A stretch of 64,000 nt of DNA from Alphaproteobacteria bacterium (GTDB lineage: Bacteria; Myxococcota_A; UBA796; GCA-2862545). This document shows positions 45,098 through 54,347 of this stretch, piece by piece. The DNA is taken from the NCBI GenBank assembly GCA_020632925.1, contig JACKER010000012.1, positions 1-64,000 of the forward strand, written 5' to 3'. The notes beneath the pieces were generated by a model, which worked only from the letters and a program-made list of their open reading frames with translations, had not been told where the DNA came from and did not search any database. How positions within the stretch are numbered: position 1 is the stretch's first letter; each line of letters begins with the position of its first letter. A program made the translations under genes and the position numbers.

Positions 45098-46660
45098 TCA
45101 GGGCGCGATCTCGACGACCTCGACGGGTTGTTGGCGTCCCTTCACGGTGAGCATCCCCACCTCGCTCATCCGGAGATCCGCGCCCGCCGCCTGGTGGATC
45201 GAGCGCGAGGCCAGGATCTGACCGGGGTTCGCTCGGCCCATCAACCGTGCCGCGACGTTGACGGAGTCGCCGATCACCGTGAACTCCACGCGCTGCGGCG
45301 CGCCGATCAGCCCCACCATCGCGGGCCCGAGGTGCACGCCGATCCCGATGTCGAGGGGTTCCTCCCTCCGCTTGGCGCGGATGACGTTGAGCCGCTGCAG
45401 CTCCCGCATCATGTCCCGGGCGCAGGACAACGCCTGCCGCGCGCCGTGCGGTGCCGGCGTCGAGGCGCCCCACGTCGCCATCAGCGCGTCGCCGATGAAC
45501 TTGTCCAGCGTGCCGCCCCGGTCGAACACCAGCGCGACCATGCGCTCGAAGTACTCGTTCAGGCCCCTGACCGTCGCCTGTGGCCCCACTCGCTCGCACC
45601 ACGTCGTGTACCCGCGGATGTCGCTGTACAGGACGGCGACCTCCTTCATCTCGCCCCCGCGATCGAGCCGGAGCGAGCCCGCGCGCACCTGCTCCACGAG
45701 GTCGGGCGAGAGGAAGCGGGAGAGCGCGGCCCGAGCGGCCTCCTCCTTCGCGCGCTCGTCGGCGACGCGCTGGCGCTCGATGGCGAGACCCACCTGGGAG
45801 GCGAGGGCGACGAGCATCTCGAGGTCGCCCTCGTCGAACGCGGCGCTCTGCTCCCGGCTGTCGAGCGCGAGCACGCCGAACACCTCGTCGAAGACCACGA
45901 CGGGCACCGCGATCATGCTGCGGATGGCTCCGGAGAGCACCGACTGGGCCGCCGCCAGCGCAGCGTCCTCGGCGACGTCGGCCACCAGGACACCGCGTCT
46001 CTCCTCCGCCACCCGCCGCACGAGCGTACCGGAGACCTGCAGCTCGCCGTGACAGGCCAGCGGCTCCGCGCGGCTGCCCTGGACCTCGAACAGCCCGGCC
46101 GCGTCCGCGTGCAAGAGCTCCACGCATGCCTCGACCACCTCCGTCAGGAGCCCCTCGAGATCGCGGGAGGCGCCGATCCGACCTGCCAGCACGAGCGCGG
46201 CGCGCACCTTCTCGTAGGCCTGCTCGATCCCCACCGCTCCGAGGTCGGCGATGGTGGGGATGGAGTGCACCTGCTCCGTCGTGCGGGCCGCCAGGAGCAC
46301 CGTGCCCGCTGGCAGCTTGAAGGTCTCCACGTCGTCCTGGTCCTCGGACCGCGTGTCCAGCGTGAAGCGAATGGAGGTCTGACCGATGCGGAGCAGCTCG
46401 CCGCCGCTGAGGGCCGTGGCGTCGTTCACGACCAGCCGGTCGTCGACCAACGTGCCATTGCGGCTCCCCTGGTCCACCAACCACCAACGATCCCCGCGGA
46501 GCTCGATCCGCGCGTGCTTCTTCGACGCCGCAACATCGGCCAGCACCAGACCGCAACGCGGATCTCGCCCGATGTCGAACGGGGACGACAGGAACAGCTG
46601 GATCGGCGGCCGTCCGTCGGGACGCGTGACGATGACCTTCGCGGGCAGGGAGGGACGCAT
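45098..46660 (-). CDS. FHA-GAF class III adenylate cyclase
   Basis: 520 residues from ATG 46660. FHA domain about 1-100 (FDIGRDPRCGLVLADV, KKHARIEL, DQGSRNGTLVDD), GAF about 150-310 (GRIGASRDLEGLLTEVVEAC, MIAVPVVVFDEVFGVLALDS), catalytic domain about 330-515. Catalytic residues all visible: metal Asp in YSDIRGYTT, Lys/Asp in DKFIGDALMATWG, and Asn/Arg in VIGDSVNVAARL. Active cAMP producer regulated by phosphopeptide and ligand binding. Upstream TATCTT (46669-46674) close to the start suggests a very short leader. Tail-to-tail with the cupin gene (5-bp gap). Lies 23 bp downstream of the Tc operon on the same strand. Confidence 0.9.
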   Translation of the reverse strand: MRPSLPAKVIVTRPDGRPPIQLFLSSPFDIGRDPRCGLVLADVAASKKHARIELRGDRWWLVDQGSRNGTLVDDRLVVNDATALSGGELLRIGQTSIRFTLDTRSEDQDDVETFKLPAGTVLLAARTTEQVHSIPTIADLGAVGIEQAYEKVRAALVLAGRIGASRDLEGLLTEVVEACVELLHADAAGLFEVQGSRAEPLACHGELQVSGTLVRRVAEERRGVLVADVAEDAALAAAQSVLSGAIRSMIAVPVVVFDEVFGVLALDSREQSAAFDEGDLEMLVALASQVGLAIERQRVADERAKEEAARAALSRFLSPDLVEQVRAGSLRLDRGGEMKEVAVLYSDIRGYTTWCERVGPQATVRGLNEYFERMVALVFDRGGTLDKFIGDALMATWGASTPAPHGARQALSCARDMMRELQRLNVIRAKRREEPLDIGIGVHLGPAMVGLIGAPQRVEFTVIGDSVNVAARLMGRANPGQILASRSIHQAAGADLRMSEVGMLTVKGRQQPVEVVEIAP

Positions 46661-46683
46661 CCGGGGAAGATACCGCGATGAGG

Positions 46684-47151
46684 CTACGACCCAGAGAGGG
46701 AGACGAATTCCTCTCCGGAGTCCGGGTCCGTCACCGAGCACGCGAAGTCGTCCGCCAGGCTGAACGCACCCAGTGCCTGCCGGACGGCGTCGGAGGCCAG
46801 CGAGCGAGCGCAGGCGAGGAAGACCTCCCTGGCCGCCGCCCGCCGATCCGCCGCGGTGTCGTAGGCCGCCCTCATGTCCGCCCTCCAGGAAGCTGTGTCG
46901 CGCTGCCAGGTCGAGTCCTTCTCGGTGAAGGCGTACCACCGCCAGGCAGCCATCTCGGCCGGGTCGAGTAGCGCGGGGTCCGCCCGGACCTCGCTGGCGG
47001 TCAGGATGGCGCCTTCCAGGAAGCCGCTCCACGGCTGGACATCCAGTGCCAGTCGGGAGATCCGCTCGTCGCCGAGCTGGTGCTTCACGTGTTGCAGCGC
47101 GGTCACGAGGGCATCGGTCAGGTGGGTCTCGAACATTCCTTCCCTCATCAT
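46684..47151 (-). CDS. Candidate immunity protein downstream of the Tc nuclease toxin
   Basis: 155 residues if started at ATG 47151, which overlaps the TcBC stop (ATGA); ATG 47136 (150 residues) has a better GAGGG five bases upstream. Soluble, helical, Trp-rich (VQPWSGFLEGAIL, MAAWRWYAFTEKDSTWQR), acidic overall. No family firmly recognised; the layout recalls DUF4303-like proteins, low confidence. Like the toxin tip it has clearly lower GC than the rest of the window. Position directly 3' of a polymorphic toxin C-terminus is the standard place for an immunity gene. Confidence 0.6.
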   Translation of the reverse strand: MMREGMFETHLTDALVTALQHVKHQLGDERISRLALDVQPWSGFLEGAILTASEVRADPALLDPAEMAAWRWYAFTEKDSTWQRDTASWRADMRAAYDTAADRRAAAREVFLACARSLASDAVRQALGAFSLADDFACSVTDPDSGEEFVSLSGS

Positions 47152-48077
47152 CGGGGTTGCCAGTGTGGGTCGGCGGACTGCAATCGAACTGCGTTCTCCT
47201 CGATGGCGAGCCTGACTGTGTCTTCGATCGTCGTCATCGCGTCGAGGAGTTCGCTGTCGTCTACCTCTCCAGCGTCGTATCGCGCCTGGAGATCGCCGAA
47301 GAGTGAATGGAGCAGTTGGTCTGCAGAACCCTCGTGGCGCGCGCTCAGATGGCGGCCGGAATGGAGAGTCAGCCCGCTGCTGATCGCTTCTTCCAGTGTC
47401 GTTGGTAGCGCGATCCCGTTGGAACTCCGATTGATGTTGTACCCCAACTCGGCAGCCCGGACGGCTACGCCGTAGTCGCGCGCCACGTGAATGGAGATGA
47501 TGTGATGCCCCGCATACCCCGAAGGAACACCGCCCGCGATCTGCTCGTTCAGGACCAGGCCGACATCACGCTCGAGGGTACCTGGTGGCGCCACCGGTAC
47601 GGGCGTCCCTTCGAAGAACGCTACGTCGATGGCAGCGAGTGCACCGTGCTCCGCTCCATACCGACCGAAGGCGGACCAGCCAGCGACGGAGTCGGAGACC
47701 AGGGAGTCGGTGGCCTGACCGAGAACCGTCCAGCCGGCATCGAGTCCATTCTCGTACGTGTAGTCGAACAGCTGCTTCCAGCCAGAACCCGAGGTTGAGA
47801 AGGTCCCGTCCAGTACTGGAAGCGCGGCTGCGTCGTCCACGACCACCAGTCCACCATAGATGACCAGTCCCGCGAGCGCACCCCAGCCCATGGCGGCGCC
47901 GGCGCTGTAGCTCGCGACGCCGGTGGCTGCGGTACCGGTTCCCTCCCCGAGCGCCATTCCCTCGGCGATGGTCGAGCCGTGTTGAACGGACTGCTCGGCC
48001 ACGATTCGAGTGATGGTCTCTTCACCCCGTCTGGCAGCCTGTTGCGCGACGAGACGCGCCAGCTCCTGCTCAGTGGC
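47148..48077 (-). other. Variable toxin tip of TcBC: AHH-type nuclease domain
   Basis: Residues 2091-2399 follow the Rhs core cleavage motif. A Gly/Ala-rich hydrophobic stretch (GWGALAGLVIYGGLVVV) precedes a C-terminal ~120 residues with the AHH nuclease pattern: YAGHHIISIHVA (GHH for AHH), LGYNINRSSNGIALP and LHSGRHLSARHE. AHH enzymes are HNH/Endo VII-fold DNases found at polymorphic toxin tips. GC content falls visibly at the core/tip boundary, as expected of an exchangeable module. Most Tc payloads described are ADP-ribosyltransferases or other enzymes, so a nuclease tip is of interest. Confidence 0.75.
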
Positions 48078-51000
48078 CAGACCTGAGGGGTCTCGCCCGA
48101 TGGACGGAGCGTCCGACAGGTAGCTGAATCGGTTGGTTCCACTCTTCAGACCGATCGGATCTGGCCGGTCCCATCTCCCCAGCCAGGCGGCGTAGTACCG
48201 CGCTCCGTGGTGACCGAGGCCCGTCTCCTCGTCGCGCTCCATGCCCGTGTAGCGGTAGCGCTTCGCGGACACCTCGATCGCCGCGTCGGCGGCCCACCAG
48301 GAGGTCGTGCCGTAGGGGTGGAACTCCTCGTAGCTGATGATCCGCCCGCGCTCGTCGAGCTCGAGGGCAGCGCTCTCCTGGTGGTTGCCGAGCTGGAAGC
48401 GGAACACCACGGGCTGGGCGGGCAGGGGACCGGAGCGCTCCGTGACCGTCTCCACCAGACACACGCGCGACCCTGCGTCCATCACGTGGAGCGTGGTGGT
48501 CGCCGTGTCCACGACGCCGCTGGCCGCGCCGCGCTTCTCGTACCGTTCCCACCCCTCGAGCTGGATCGTGTCCTCGATCCGCGACCCCCGGCGCACGATC
48601 TTGCGGACCCGCCGGCCAGCGGCGTCGTAGTGGTAGACCGCGTCGTCGCCGTTCCCGAAGTCCACGGCGCGGAGCTGATCGTCGTACTGGCGCACCATCG
48701 TCGGCAGGTGGGCCATGGACGTGAGCGCGCCGCGGACGTTGGTCGTGCATGGATAGGTCACGCCGCCGACCGTCGTCGAGAGCAGCCGGTTGCTGGCGGG
48801 ATCCAGCGCGTAGGTGCGCGTCCACGGGGTCGCGCCGAAGGGGCTGCGGACCTCCGTGAGGTTGCCGACGGCGTCGTAGGCGTAGCGCTGGGTGTACGCC
48901 TGGAGGACCTCCGTGGCGTCCGGCACCGACCCCGCCGACATCCCGCCCCAGCCCGGGGCGGGGGCACCCGTCTTCTCGCGCCCCGTGGCCTCGATCAGGC
49001 GGTAGAGCGGGTCGTAGCGGAAGGTCTGGGTGGCTGTCAGCGCGGCGTTGGCGAAGAAGTGCGTCTGCTGCGCTGCGTCCGTGATCTGCGTGAGGTTGCC
49101 GACGGCGTCGTAGTGGTACGTCAGGAGCTGCAGCGGGGCGTCGGGGGCGGAGGTCCGCACCGTGCGCAGCTCGGTCAGACGCTGGTCCACGGGGTCGTAC
49201 GTGTACGTGGTGCGGGTGCCGTTGCCGCGATCGACGGACAGGCGGCGGCCCTTTGCGTCGTAGGTGACGTCGGCGACGACGGGCTGCGCGACGACCCCTC
49301 CTGGCAGGGTGACGCCGATCGTGCGGACGCGGCCGCCCTCGTCGTAGGTGGTGGTCGTGAGCGCGCCGTCGGGGGCCGTCTGCTCGACGGGGCGGTCCAG
49401 GGCGTCCACCACCAGGCCGGTGGCCCAGGTCTCGGCGAGCGAGGAGCCGTCGGCGGCGTCGAGCGCTGCGGCCGTGTCCAGGCCGACCAGCGCGCTCCAG
49501 TCGACCTCCCGATCGACGTCGGCGAGCACCGCGCGCTCGGTCCGCAGCGCGTTGCCCTTGAAGTCGTGGTCGGTGGTGACCACACGTCCGGCGCCGTCGT
49601 AGACCCGCCAGGGGCGGCCGCGGAGGTTCGCGTCGCGCACGAGCGTGGGCTCGTCGATGGCGTCCCCGAAGACCACGAGCTGGTGCGTGCGCCAGCCGGA
49701 GCCCTCGTCCACCTCGAGCCGGATGGGCCGACGGAGCGCGTCGGAGGTGACCCGGGTGCGCAGGCCGCCGCTCCGCCAGGTCCACGCCGGCTGCCCCGCG
49801 GCGTCCAGCAGCACCAGCGTGTCGCCGGCGTCGAGCGTGCGCGTCGCGAGCGGTCGCCCGAGCTGGTCGACGTCCTGCTCCTGGGTGCGGTGGCCGAGCG
49901 CGTCGGTGACCACGAGCGGGCTGCCCTGGACGTCGAGCGTGAGGTGGGTCGTGAACAGCGCGCCGCCGCTGTCGGCGTCGGTCTGGTAGGCGCGCCCGAG
50001 GGTGTCGAGGTGCGTGGTGGTGGGCGTGTCGTGGTGGGGATCGGTGGACAGGGCCGCGGCGCGATCGGGGTCGTCGGGCGGCAGCGCCGTGCGCTCCGCG
50101 TACCAACGGCTGTCGGCGGCGGTGTCGTTCGCGTCGTGGGACCGGGTTCGCCAGGGGTCGAAGGCGACCCGGGCGACCGTCCCGTCGGGGAAGTCGGTGC
50201 GGACCAGCCGGCCGGGCGGATCGTAGTGGAAGACGGGCGAGACCCCCCACTGGACGAGCCGCTTCTCGGTCTCGTACCCCGGGCCCTCCTTGAAGAAGGG
50301 CTCGTAGCGGCGGACCACGTGGCCCTTGTTGTCCACGACGGTGCGGCCCGTGCCGATCCAGCGGTCCGCGCTCGGCTCCCACGACAGCGACCCGTTCTCG
50401 TGCGGGACCGGTACGTCGCCGTCGGCCGCGCGGACGAGCTGCTGGACGACGTTCCCGCCGCCGTCGGCGTAGACCCGCTCCTGCTCGTGGCCGGCGACGG
50501 TGGGGTCGGGCTCGACGTGGACGTGCAGGCGGCGCGCCCAGCGGTGCGCGGAGACGGGCTCCTCGCGGTCCTCCCACGCCAGCGGGTCGTAGGCGAAGCG
50601 CTCGGTGGGGTCGTCGGCGGTGTCGCCCTCGCCGTCCCGTCCCTCCCACCAGGTGGCGACGACCCGGCCCTGGGCGTCGAAGGCGGCCCGGCGGGCGTGG
50701 CCGTTGGCGTCGGTCGTCCGCGCCGGCGCGAGCGCGCGGTAGTCCAGGGTGGCGCTCACCGTGTTCCCGACGGGGTCGGTGACCTCCACCGGCGCGAGCT
50801 GGTAGGTGTCGTGCGCGATCCGGGTCGTGTTCCCGAACGGATCGGTCACGGCCGTGACGACGTAGAACGCGGCGGGGTCGTGCTCGCGGACCCCCGAGCC
50901 CACCCAGCGGTGCCCGTCGCCGAGCAGGTCCTCGTAGCCAGCGGCGCTCAGCTCGGCGGGCCCGATGTCCGTGAGCCGGGCGAGCATCCCGGGGGTGAAG

Positions 51001-54000
51001 GCGCGCTGCCAACGTCGGCGGGGCAGCGCGACGCGCTGGAGCTCGTCGGTGCCGAAGGGCGCGAGCCGCAGGGGAGCGTCGGCGCCGTCGTTCCAGTACT
51101 CCGTGATCTGCTCGGTCAGCAGCCGCTTCTGGACACCCGCACCAGGCCGCTCCTCCGATGGGATCTCGATGGCGGCGGCGAACAGCTGCTCGAGCTCGTC
51201 GGCACCGAACGGGGAGGCGTCGTCACCGCTCGGGCCCGAGAGCTCCCACGCCCGCGTCCGCACCGGGACCGCGAGGTGGTAGGCGGGGGCGCCGTCCGCG
51301 TCCTGGTGGTGGACGTCCTGCTCGGTGACGACGACGTGCGTCGCTGCCTGCTCGGCCGTGGGGCCGCGCGCCGCCCGGCGCGGATAGGCGACGGCGAAGG
51401 AGCGCGTGACGGTGCCGTAGGCGTCGATCCGGGTGGGCGTGCTCACGGACACGCGCGGGTCGTCGGCCACCCGGTCCCAGGTCACCGTGCGGGAGGGTCC
51501 GGGGACGACGTGGTGGACGGCGTGTGCGTGCCCGTCGGCCGGCTGGAGCTCCCGGACCTCCCAGGTGGTCTCCGTGACCGTGTAGGGGAGGGCGGCGCGC
51601 GCCACGGAGGCCGCGTCGTCGGGATCGGCGTCGTCGGCGTAGACCTCCACGCGCAGCGGCCGCCCGCGCAGGGCCCGGGCCGCCTCCCGACCCTCGGGGA
51701 CGACGGGCTCGGGCAGCACGGTCGCGTCGCCCGCCCAGAACTCCGCGCGGTAGGCCTGCAGCAGCGAACGGTGCGTCTCCCAGCCGCCGGTGTGCAGCCA
51801 CGTGCGCGTGCGGATCGGTGGGACGGTGTGGACCAGGGCGGCGTCCGCGCGGTCGGGGTCGTCGTAGTCGGAGAAGCGCTCGGTGTCCCAGGTCTCGACC
51901 ATGCCGAAGCCGCGGAACTCGCGCTCGGCACCGTCGAACGTGCCGTGGTGGTAGGCGGACTCGGTGACGAAGCGCCAGCCGGTGACGTGATCGAGCTGCT
52001 CGACGCGTGTGAGGCACTGGACCGGGAACGGCAGGCGCGTCGCCCACGGACGTCCGTCGCGGCGATCCGCCAGGTAGAAGGCGGTGGACGGGGTGTACAT
52101 CAGGCGGGTCTCGCGCCCGCGCCCGTTCCGGACGGTCGACAGCAACCAGGGCTTGCCGCCGGCCATCAGCTCGACGTAGCGGAGCGGCCGCGCGGCCTCG
52201 CTGATCAACGGGCTCGACCAGACGAGGCAGGCGGTGCCGGTGCCCAGCAGGTCGCTCACCTGGATCTCCGCCGGGGAGGCGACCGCCGGGAACGGGACCT
52301 CCACGGGCGCCGAGAACCCGTTCCCCGCCTGGTTGAACCACACGCGGACGCCGTCGGGCCCGAGGTAGATCAGGTCGGTCGGGCCGCTGCCGTCCACGTC
52401 GGCGAGCCGCAGCCGAGCGGGGTCGTAGCGGTCGGGGTGGTCGAAGCGCGGGGCGCCGGCCATGTGGACGCGGGGTCCGAAGCGGCCGTACCCGAGGTTG
52501 GGCCAGTAGTGGACGGCGCCGTCGCGGATGCGCACCACGTCCTGCAGCCCGTCGCCCACCATGTCGGCGAGGTGGTACTCGGCGCCGTCGCGCGAGAACA
52601 GGAAGCGCGGGCCGTCGTCCTGCGCGTGGGCCATCGGCGCTCGCTCGCCCTCGCCGAAGCCGTCGCGCGCCTCGCACCGGTGCCAGACGAAGCGGTCCCC
52701 CTCGGTGCGCAGCAGGTCGGCGATGCCGTCGCCGTCGAGGTCCACCAGGCGGGCGTCGGGGTCGTCGAGCCCGGGGACGGGGACGCGCCGCAGCGAGCGG
52801 AAGCCCTCCCAGCCGCCGTCGGTGGTGCGTGCGTAGCTGCCCGCCACGCCCGAGCGCAGGACCACGGCCTCGAGGCGCCCGTCCCCGTCGACATCGCGGA
52901 GCTGGACCCCGGGGCCGGCGAGCGCCAGATCCGGTCGTCGGCCGAGGGCGCGCGCCGGAGCGAAGCGCCCCTCGCCCTCGTTGCGCTTGTAGAACCAGGT
53001 GTCGCCCTGCTCGGTGAGCAGCCCGGCGACACCCTCGCCGTCGAGGTCGACGAAGCGCCACTGCTGCAGATCGCGGCCGCCGGCCAGCTCCTCCAGACCC
53101 TCCACGAACCGGACCGCGGATCCGATCACCGGCTCGACGTACGACAGCTGCAGGGCCGCGTCGTCGAGGTGCTCGTAGCCGGCGGCGGTCCACGCCCAGC
53201 CACGCGTCCGGGCGGCGGCCAGCGTCGTGACCGTGGGACGGGTGTGGTGGGTGAGCTCGAGGGAGCGGACGACCACGGGGACGGCGGTGCCCGCGCCGTC
53301 GTCGCGCAGCTCGGCGAACCGGTGGACCATCAGGACGCGGCGACAGAGCCGGCGGCAGCGGATGTCGAAGCCCGCCCGGAAGCTGGAGAAGGGGTCCTCG
53401 CGCAGCGACCAGGTGCCCGAGCCGTCGAGCCCGGGGTCCTCCTCGTCGTGGGCGCCGTAGTCGAAGACCAGGTGGAACAGCCACTCGCCGCCCTCGCCGA
53501 GGTCCGGGTGGCAGCCCATCGCCGTGTTGCCCCAGGACACGCGATCGAGGTGGGCGTAAGCGGCGGCCCGGCGCTCCTCCCAGGGCTGGCCCTCGGTCCC
53601 CGCACCGTCCTCCGCTCGATAGCGCCAGGCGACGACCTCTCCGGTCTCGGTGCGCTCCTCCTCGATCAGCCACTCGAAGACGCGCCTGGGGTCGGCGGGA
53701 TCGGCGACGCGGGCCGAGGGGGTGCGGCCGTAGATCCGGCGGACGTTCGCCGACGAGGTCGTCCGCCAGTGGACGTCGCCGTCGCTGCCGCGGGTCCACC
53801 GCTCGATCCGCGCGAAGCCGCCCTCGGTCCGCGGCCGATAGCGACGCACCGCCCAGACCTCGCCGTCGAGCACCTCGGAGCGGTCGGGGACGCGCTCCCA
53901 GACCTGCCGCGCGGCGTCGAGGCGCAGGAGCGGCACGAGGTCCTCGGTGTCGGACATCACGAAGACGTCGGCGTCCGGGCCCTCGTCGCGGTAGCGGGGC

Positions 54001-54347
54001 AGGCCCCTGCTGGTCTTGCGCCGCACGGCGGGGAGCGAGAGCTGCCAGCCGAGGCCGAACGGGCCGTTGGGTGCGCCCGAGTCGTAGGTCAGCGTCAGCT
54101 CGGGCGCCTTCCCGCCTCGCCCCGGGGAGAGCGGCAGCGGCAGCGCCAGGGTCGCCGTGCCGGTCGCGGGGTTCGCCGACAGCTTCTCGCCCATCCCCCC
54201 GATCGCGCCGCCGCCCTTGGGCACGGTGACCGCGGGCGCCGTGAACCGGAAGTCCTCGGGCAGCAGGCCGTCGGGCCCACGCTGCGGGAGGGGGTCGCGG
54301 GGCGGCTCGGTGGACGGGGGCCGCGGAGGCTGGCGCTCCGGGTCCAT
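47148..54347 (-). CDS. Fused TcB-TcC insecticidal-type toxin protein (SpvB/Rhs cocoon) with C-terminal nuclease
   Basis: 2,399 residues in one frame. N-terminal SpvB domain (AIGGMGEKLSANPATGTATL, LTYDSGAPNGPFGLGWQL), FG-GAP propeller repeats (VDLDGEGVAGLL, LRDVDGDGRLEAV, LVDLDGDGIADLL), TcdB mid domains (LMYTPSTAFYL, RVEQLDHVTGWRF), then many Rhs/YD strands from about residue 1300. The Rhs core (RYYAAWLGRWDRPDPIGL, then GRDPSGL) ends near residue 2090 and carries the Arg/Asp of the TcC aspartyl autoprotease. TcB and TcC are usually separate genes; here they are one. The cocoon encloses and releases the C-terminal ~309-residue toxin. The start codon shares one base with the TcA stop (TGATG), so translation is coupled. 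Confidence 0.93.
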   Translation of the reverse strand: MDPERQPPRPPSTEPPRDPLPQRGPDGLLPEDFRFTAPAVTVPKGGGAIGGMGEKLSANPATGTATLALPLPLSPGRGGKAPELTLTYDSGAPNGPFGLGWQLSLPAVRRKTSRGLPRYRDEGPDADVFVMSDTEDLVPLLRLDAARQVWERVPDRSEVLDGEVWAVRRYRPRTEGGFARIERWTRGSDGDVHWRTTSSANVRRIYGRTPSARVADPADPRRVFEWLIEEERTETGEVVAWRYRAEDGAGTEGQPWEERRAAAYAHLDRVSWGNTAMGCHPDLGEGGEWLFHLVFDYGAHDEEDPGLDGSGTWSLREDPFSSFRAGFDIRCRRLCRRVLMVHRFAELRDDGAGTAVPVVVRSLELTHHTRPTVTTLAAARTRGWAWTAAGYEHLDDAALQLSYVEPVIGSAVRFVEGLEELAGGRDLQQWRFVDLDGEGVAGLLTEQGDTWFYKRNEGEGRFAPARALGRRPDLALAGPGVQLRDVDGDGRLEAVVLRSGVAGSYARTTDGGWEGFRSLRRVPVPGLDDPDARLVDLDGDGIADLLRTEGDRFVWHRCEARDGFGEGERAPMAHAQDDGPRFLFSRDGAEYHLADMVGDGLQDVVRIRDGAVHYWPNLGYGRFGPRVHMAGAPRFDHPDRYDPARLRLADVDGSGPTDLIYLGPDGVRVWFNQAGNGFSAPVEVPFPAVASPAEIQVSDLLGTGTACLVWSSPLISEAARPLRYVELMAGGKPWLLSTVRNGRGRETRLMYTPSTAFYLADRRDGRPWATRLPFPVQCLTRVEQLDHVTGWRFVTESAYHHGTFDGAEREFRGFGMVETWDTERFSDYDDPDRADAALVHTVPPIRTRTWLHTGGWETHRSLLQAYRAEFWAGDATVLPEPVVPEGREAARALRGRPLRVEVYADDADPDDAASVARAALPYTVTETTWEVRELQPADGHAHAVHHVVPGPSRTVTWDRVADDPRVSVSTPTRIDAYGTVTRSFAVAYPRRAARGPTAEQAATHVVVTEQDVHHQDADGAPAYHLAVPVRTRAWELSGPSGDDASPFGADELEQLFAAAIEIPSEERPGAGVQKRLLTEQITEYWNDGADAPLRLAPFGTDELQRVALPRRRWQRAFTPGMLARLTDIGPAELSAAGYEDLLGDGHRWVGSGVREHDPAAFYVVTAVTDPFGNTTRIAHDTYQLAPVEVTDPVGNTVSATLDYRALAPARTTDANGHARRAAFDAQGRVVATWWEGRDGEGDTADDPTERFAYDPLAWEDREEPVSAHRWARRLHVHVEPDPTVAGHEQERVYADGGGNVVQQLVRAADGDVPVPHENGSLSWEPSADRWIGTGRTVVDNKGHVVRRYEPFFKEGPGYETEKRLVQWGVSPVFHYDPPGRLVRTDFPDGTVARVAFDPWRTRSHDANDTAADSRWYAERTALPPDDPDRAAALSTDPHHDTPTTTHLDTLGRAYQTDADSGGALFTTHLTLDVQGSPLVVTDALGHRTQEQDVDQLGRPLATRTLDAGDTLVLLDAAGQPAWTWRSGGLRTRVTSDALRRPIRLEVDEGSGWRTHQLVVFGDAIDEPTLVRDANLRGRPWRVYDGAGRVVTTDHDFKGNALRTERAVLADVDREVDWSALVGLDTAAALDAADGSSLAETWATGLVVDALDRPVEQTAPDGALTTTTYDEGGRVRTIGVTLPGGVVAQPVVADVTYDAKGRRLSVDRGNGTRTTYTYDPVDQRLTELRTVRTSAPDAPLQLLTYHYDAVGNLTQITDAAQQTHFFANAALTATQTFRYDPLYRLIEATGREKTGAPAPGWGGMSAGSVPDATEVLQAYTQRYAYDAVGNLTEVRSPFGATPWTRTYALDPASNRLLSTTVGGVTYPCTTNVRGALTSMAHLPTMVRQYDDQLRAVDFGNGDDAVYHYDAAGRRVRKIVRRGSRIEDTIQLEGWERYEKRGAASGVVDTATTTLHVMDAGSRVCLVETVTERSGPLPAQPVVFRFQLGNHQESAALELDERGRIISYEEFHPYGTTSWWAADAAIEVSAKRYRYTGMERDEETGLGHHGARYYAAWLGRWDRPDPIGLKSGTNRFSYLSDAPSIGRDPSGLATEQELARLVAQQAARRGEETITRIVAEQSVQHGSTIAEGMALGEGTGTAATGVASYSAGAAMGWGALAGLVIYGGLVVVDDAAALPVLDGTFSTSGSGWKQLFDYTYENGLDAGWTVLGQATDSLVSDSVAGWSAFGRYGAEHGALAAIDVAFFEGTPVPVAPPGTLERDVGLVLNEQIAGGVPSGYAGHHIISIHVARDYGVAVRAAELGYNINRSSNGIALPTTLEEAISSGLTLHSGRHLSARHEGSADQLLHSLFGDLQARYDAGEVDDSELLDAMTTIEDTVRLAIEENAVRLQSADPHWQPR

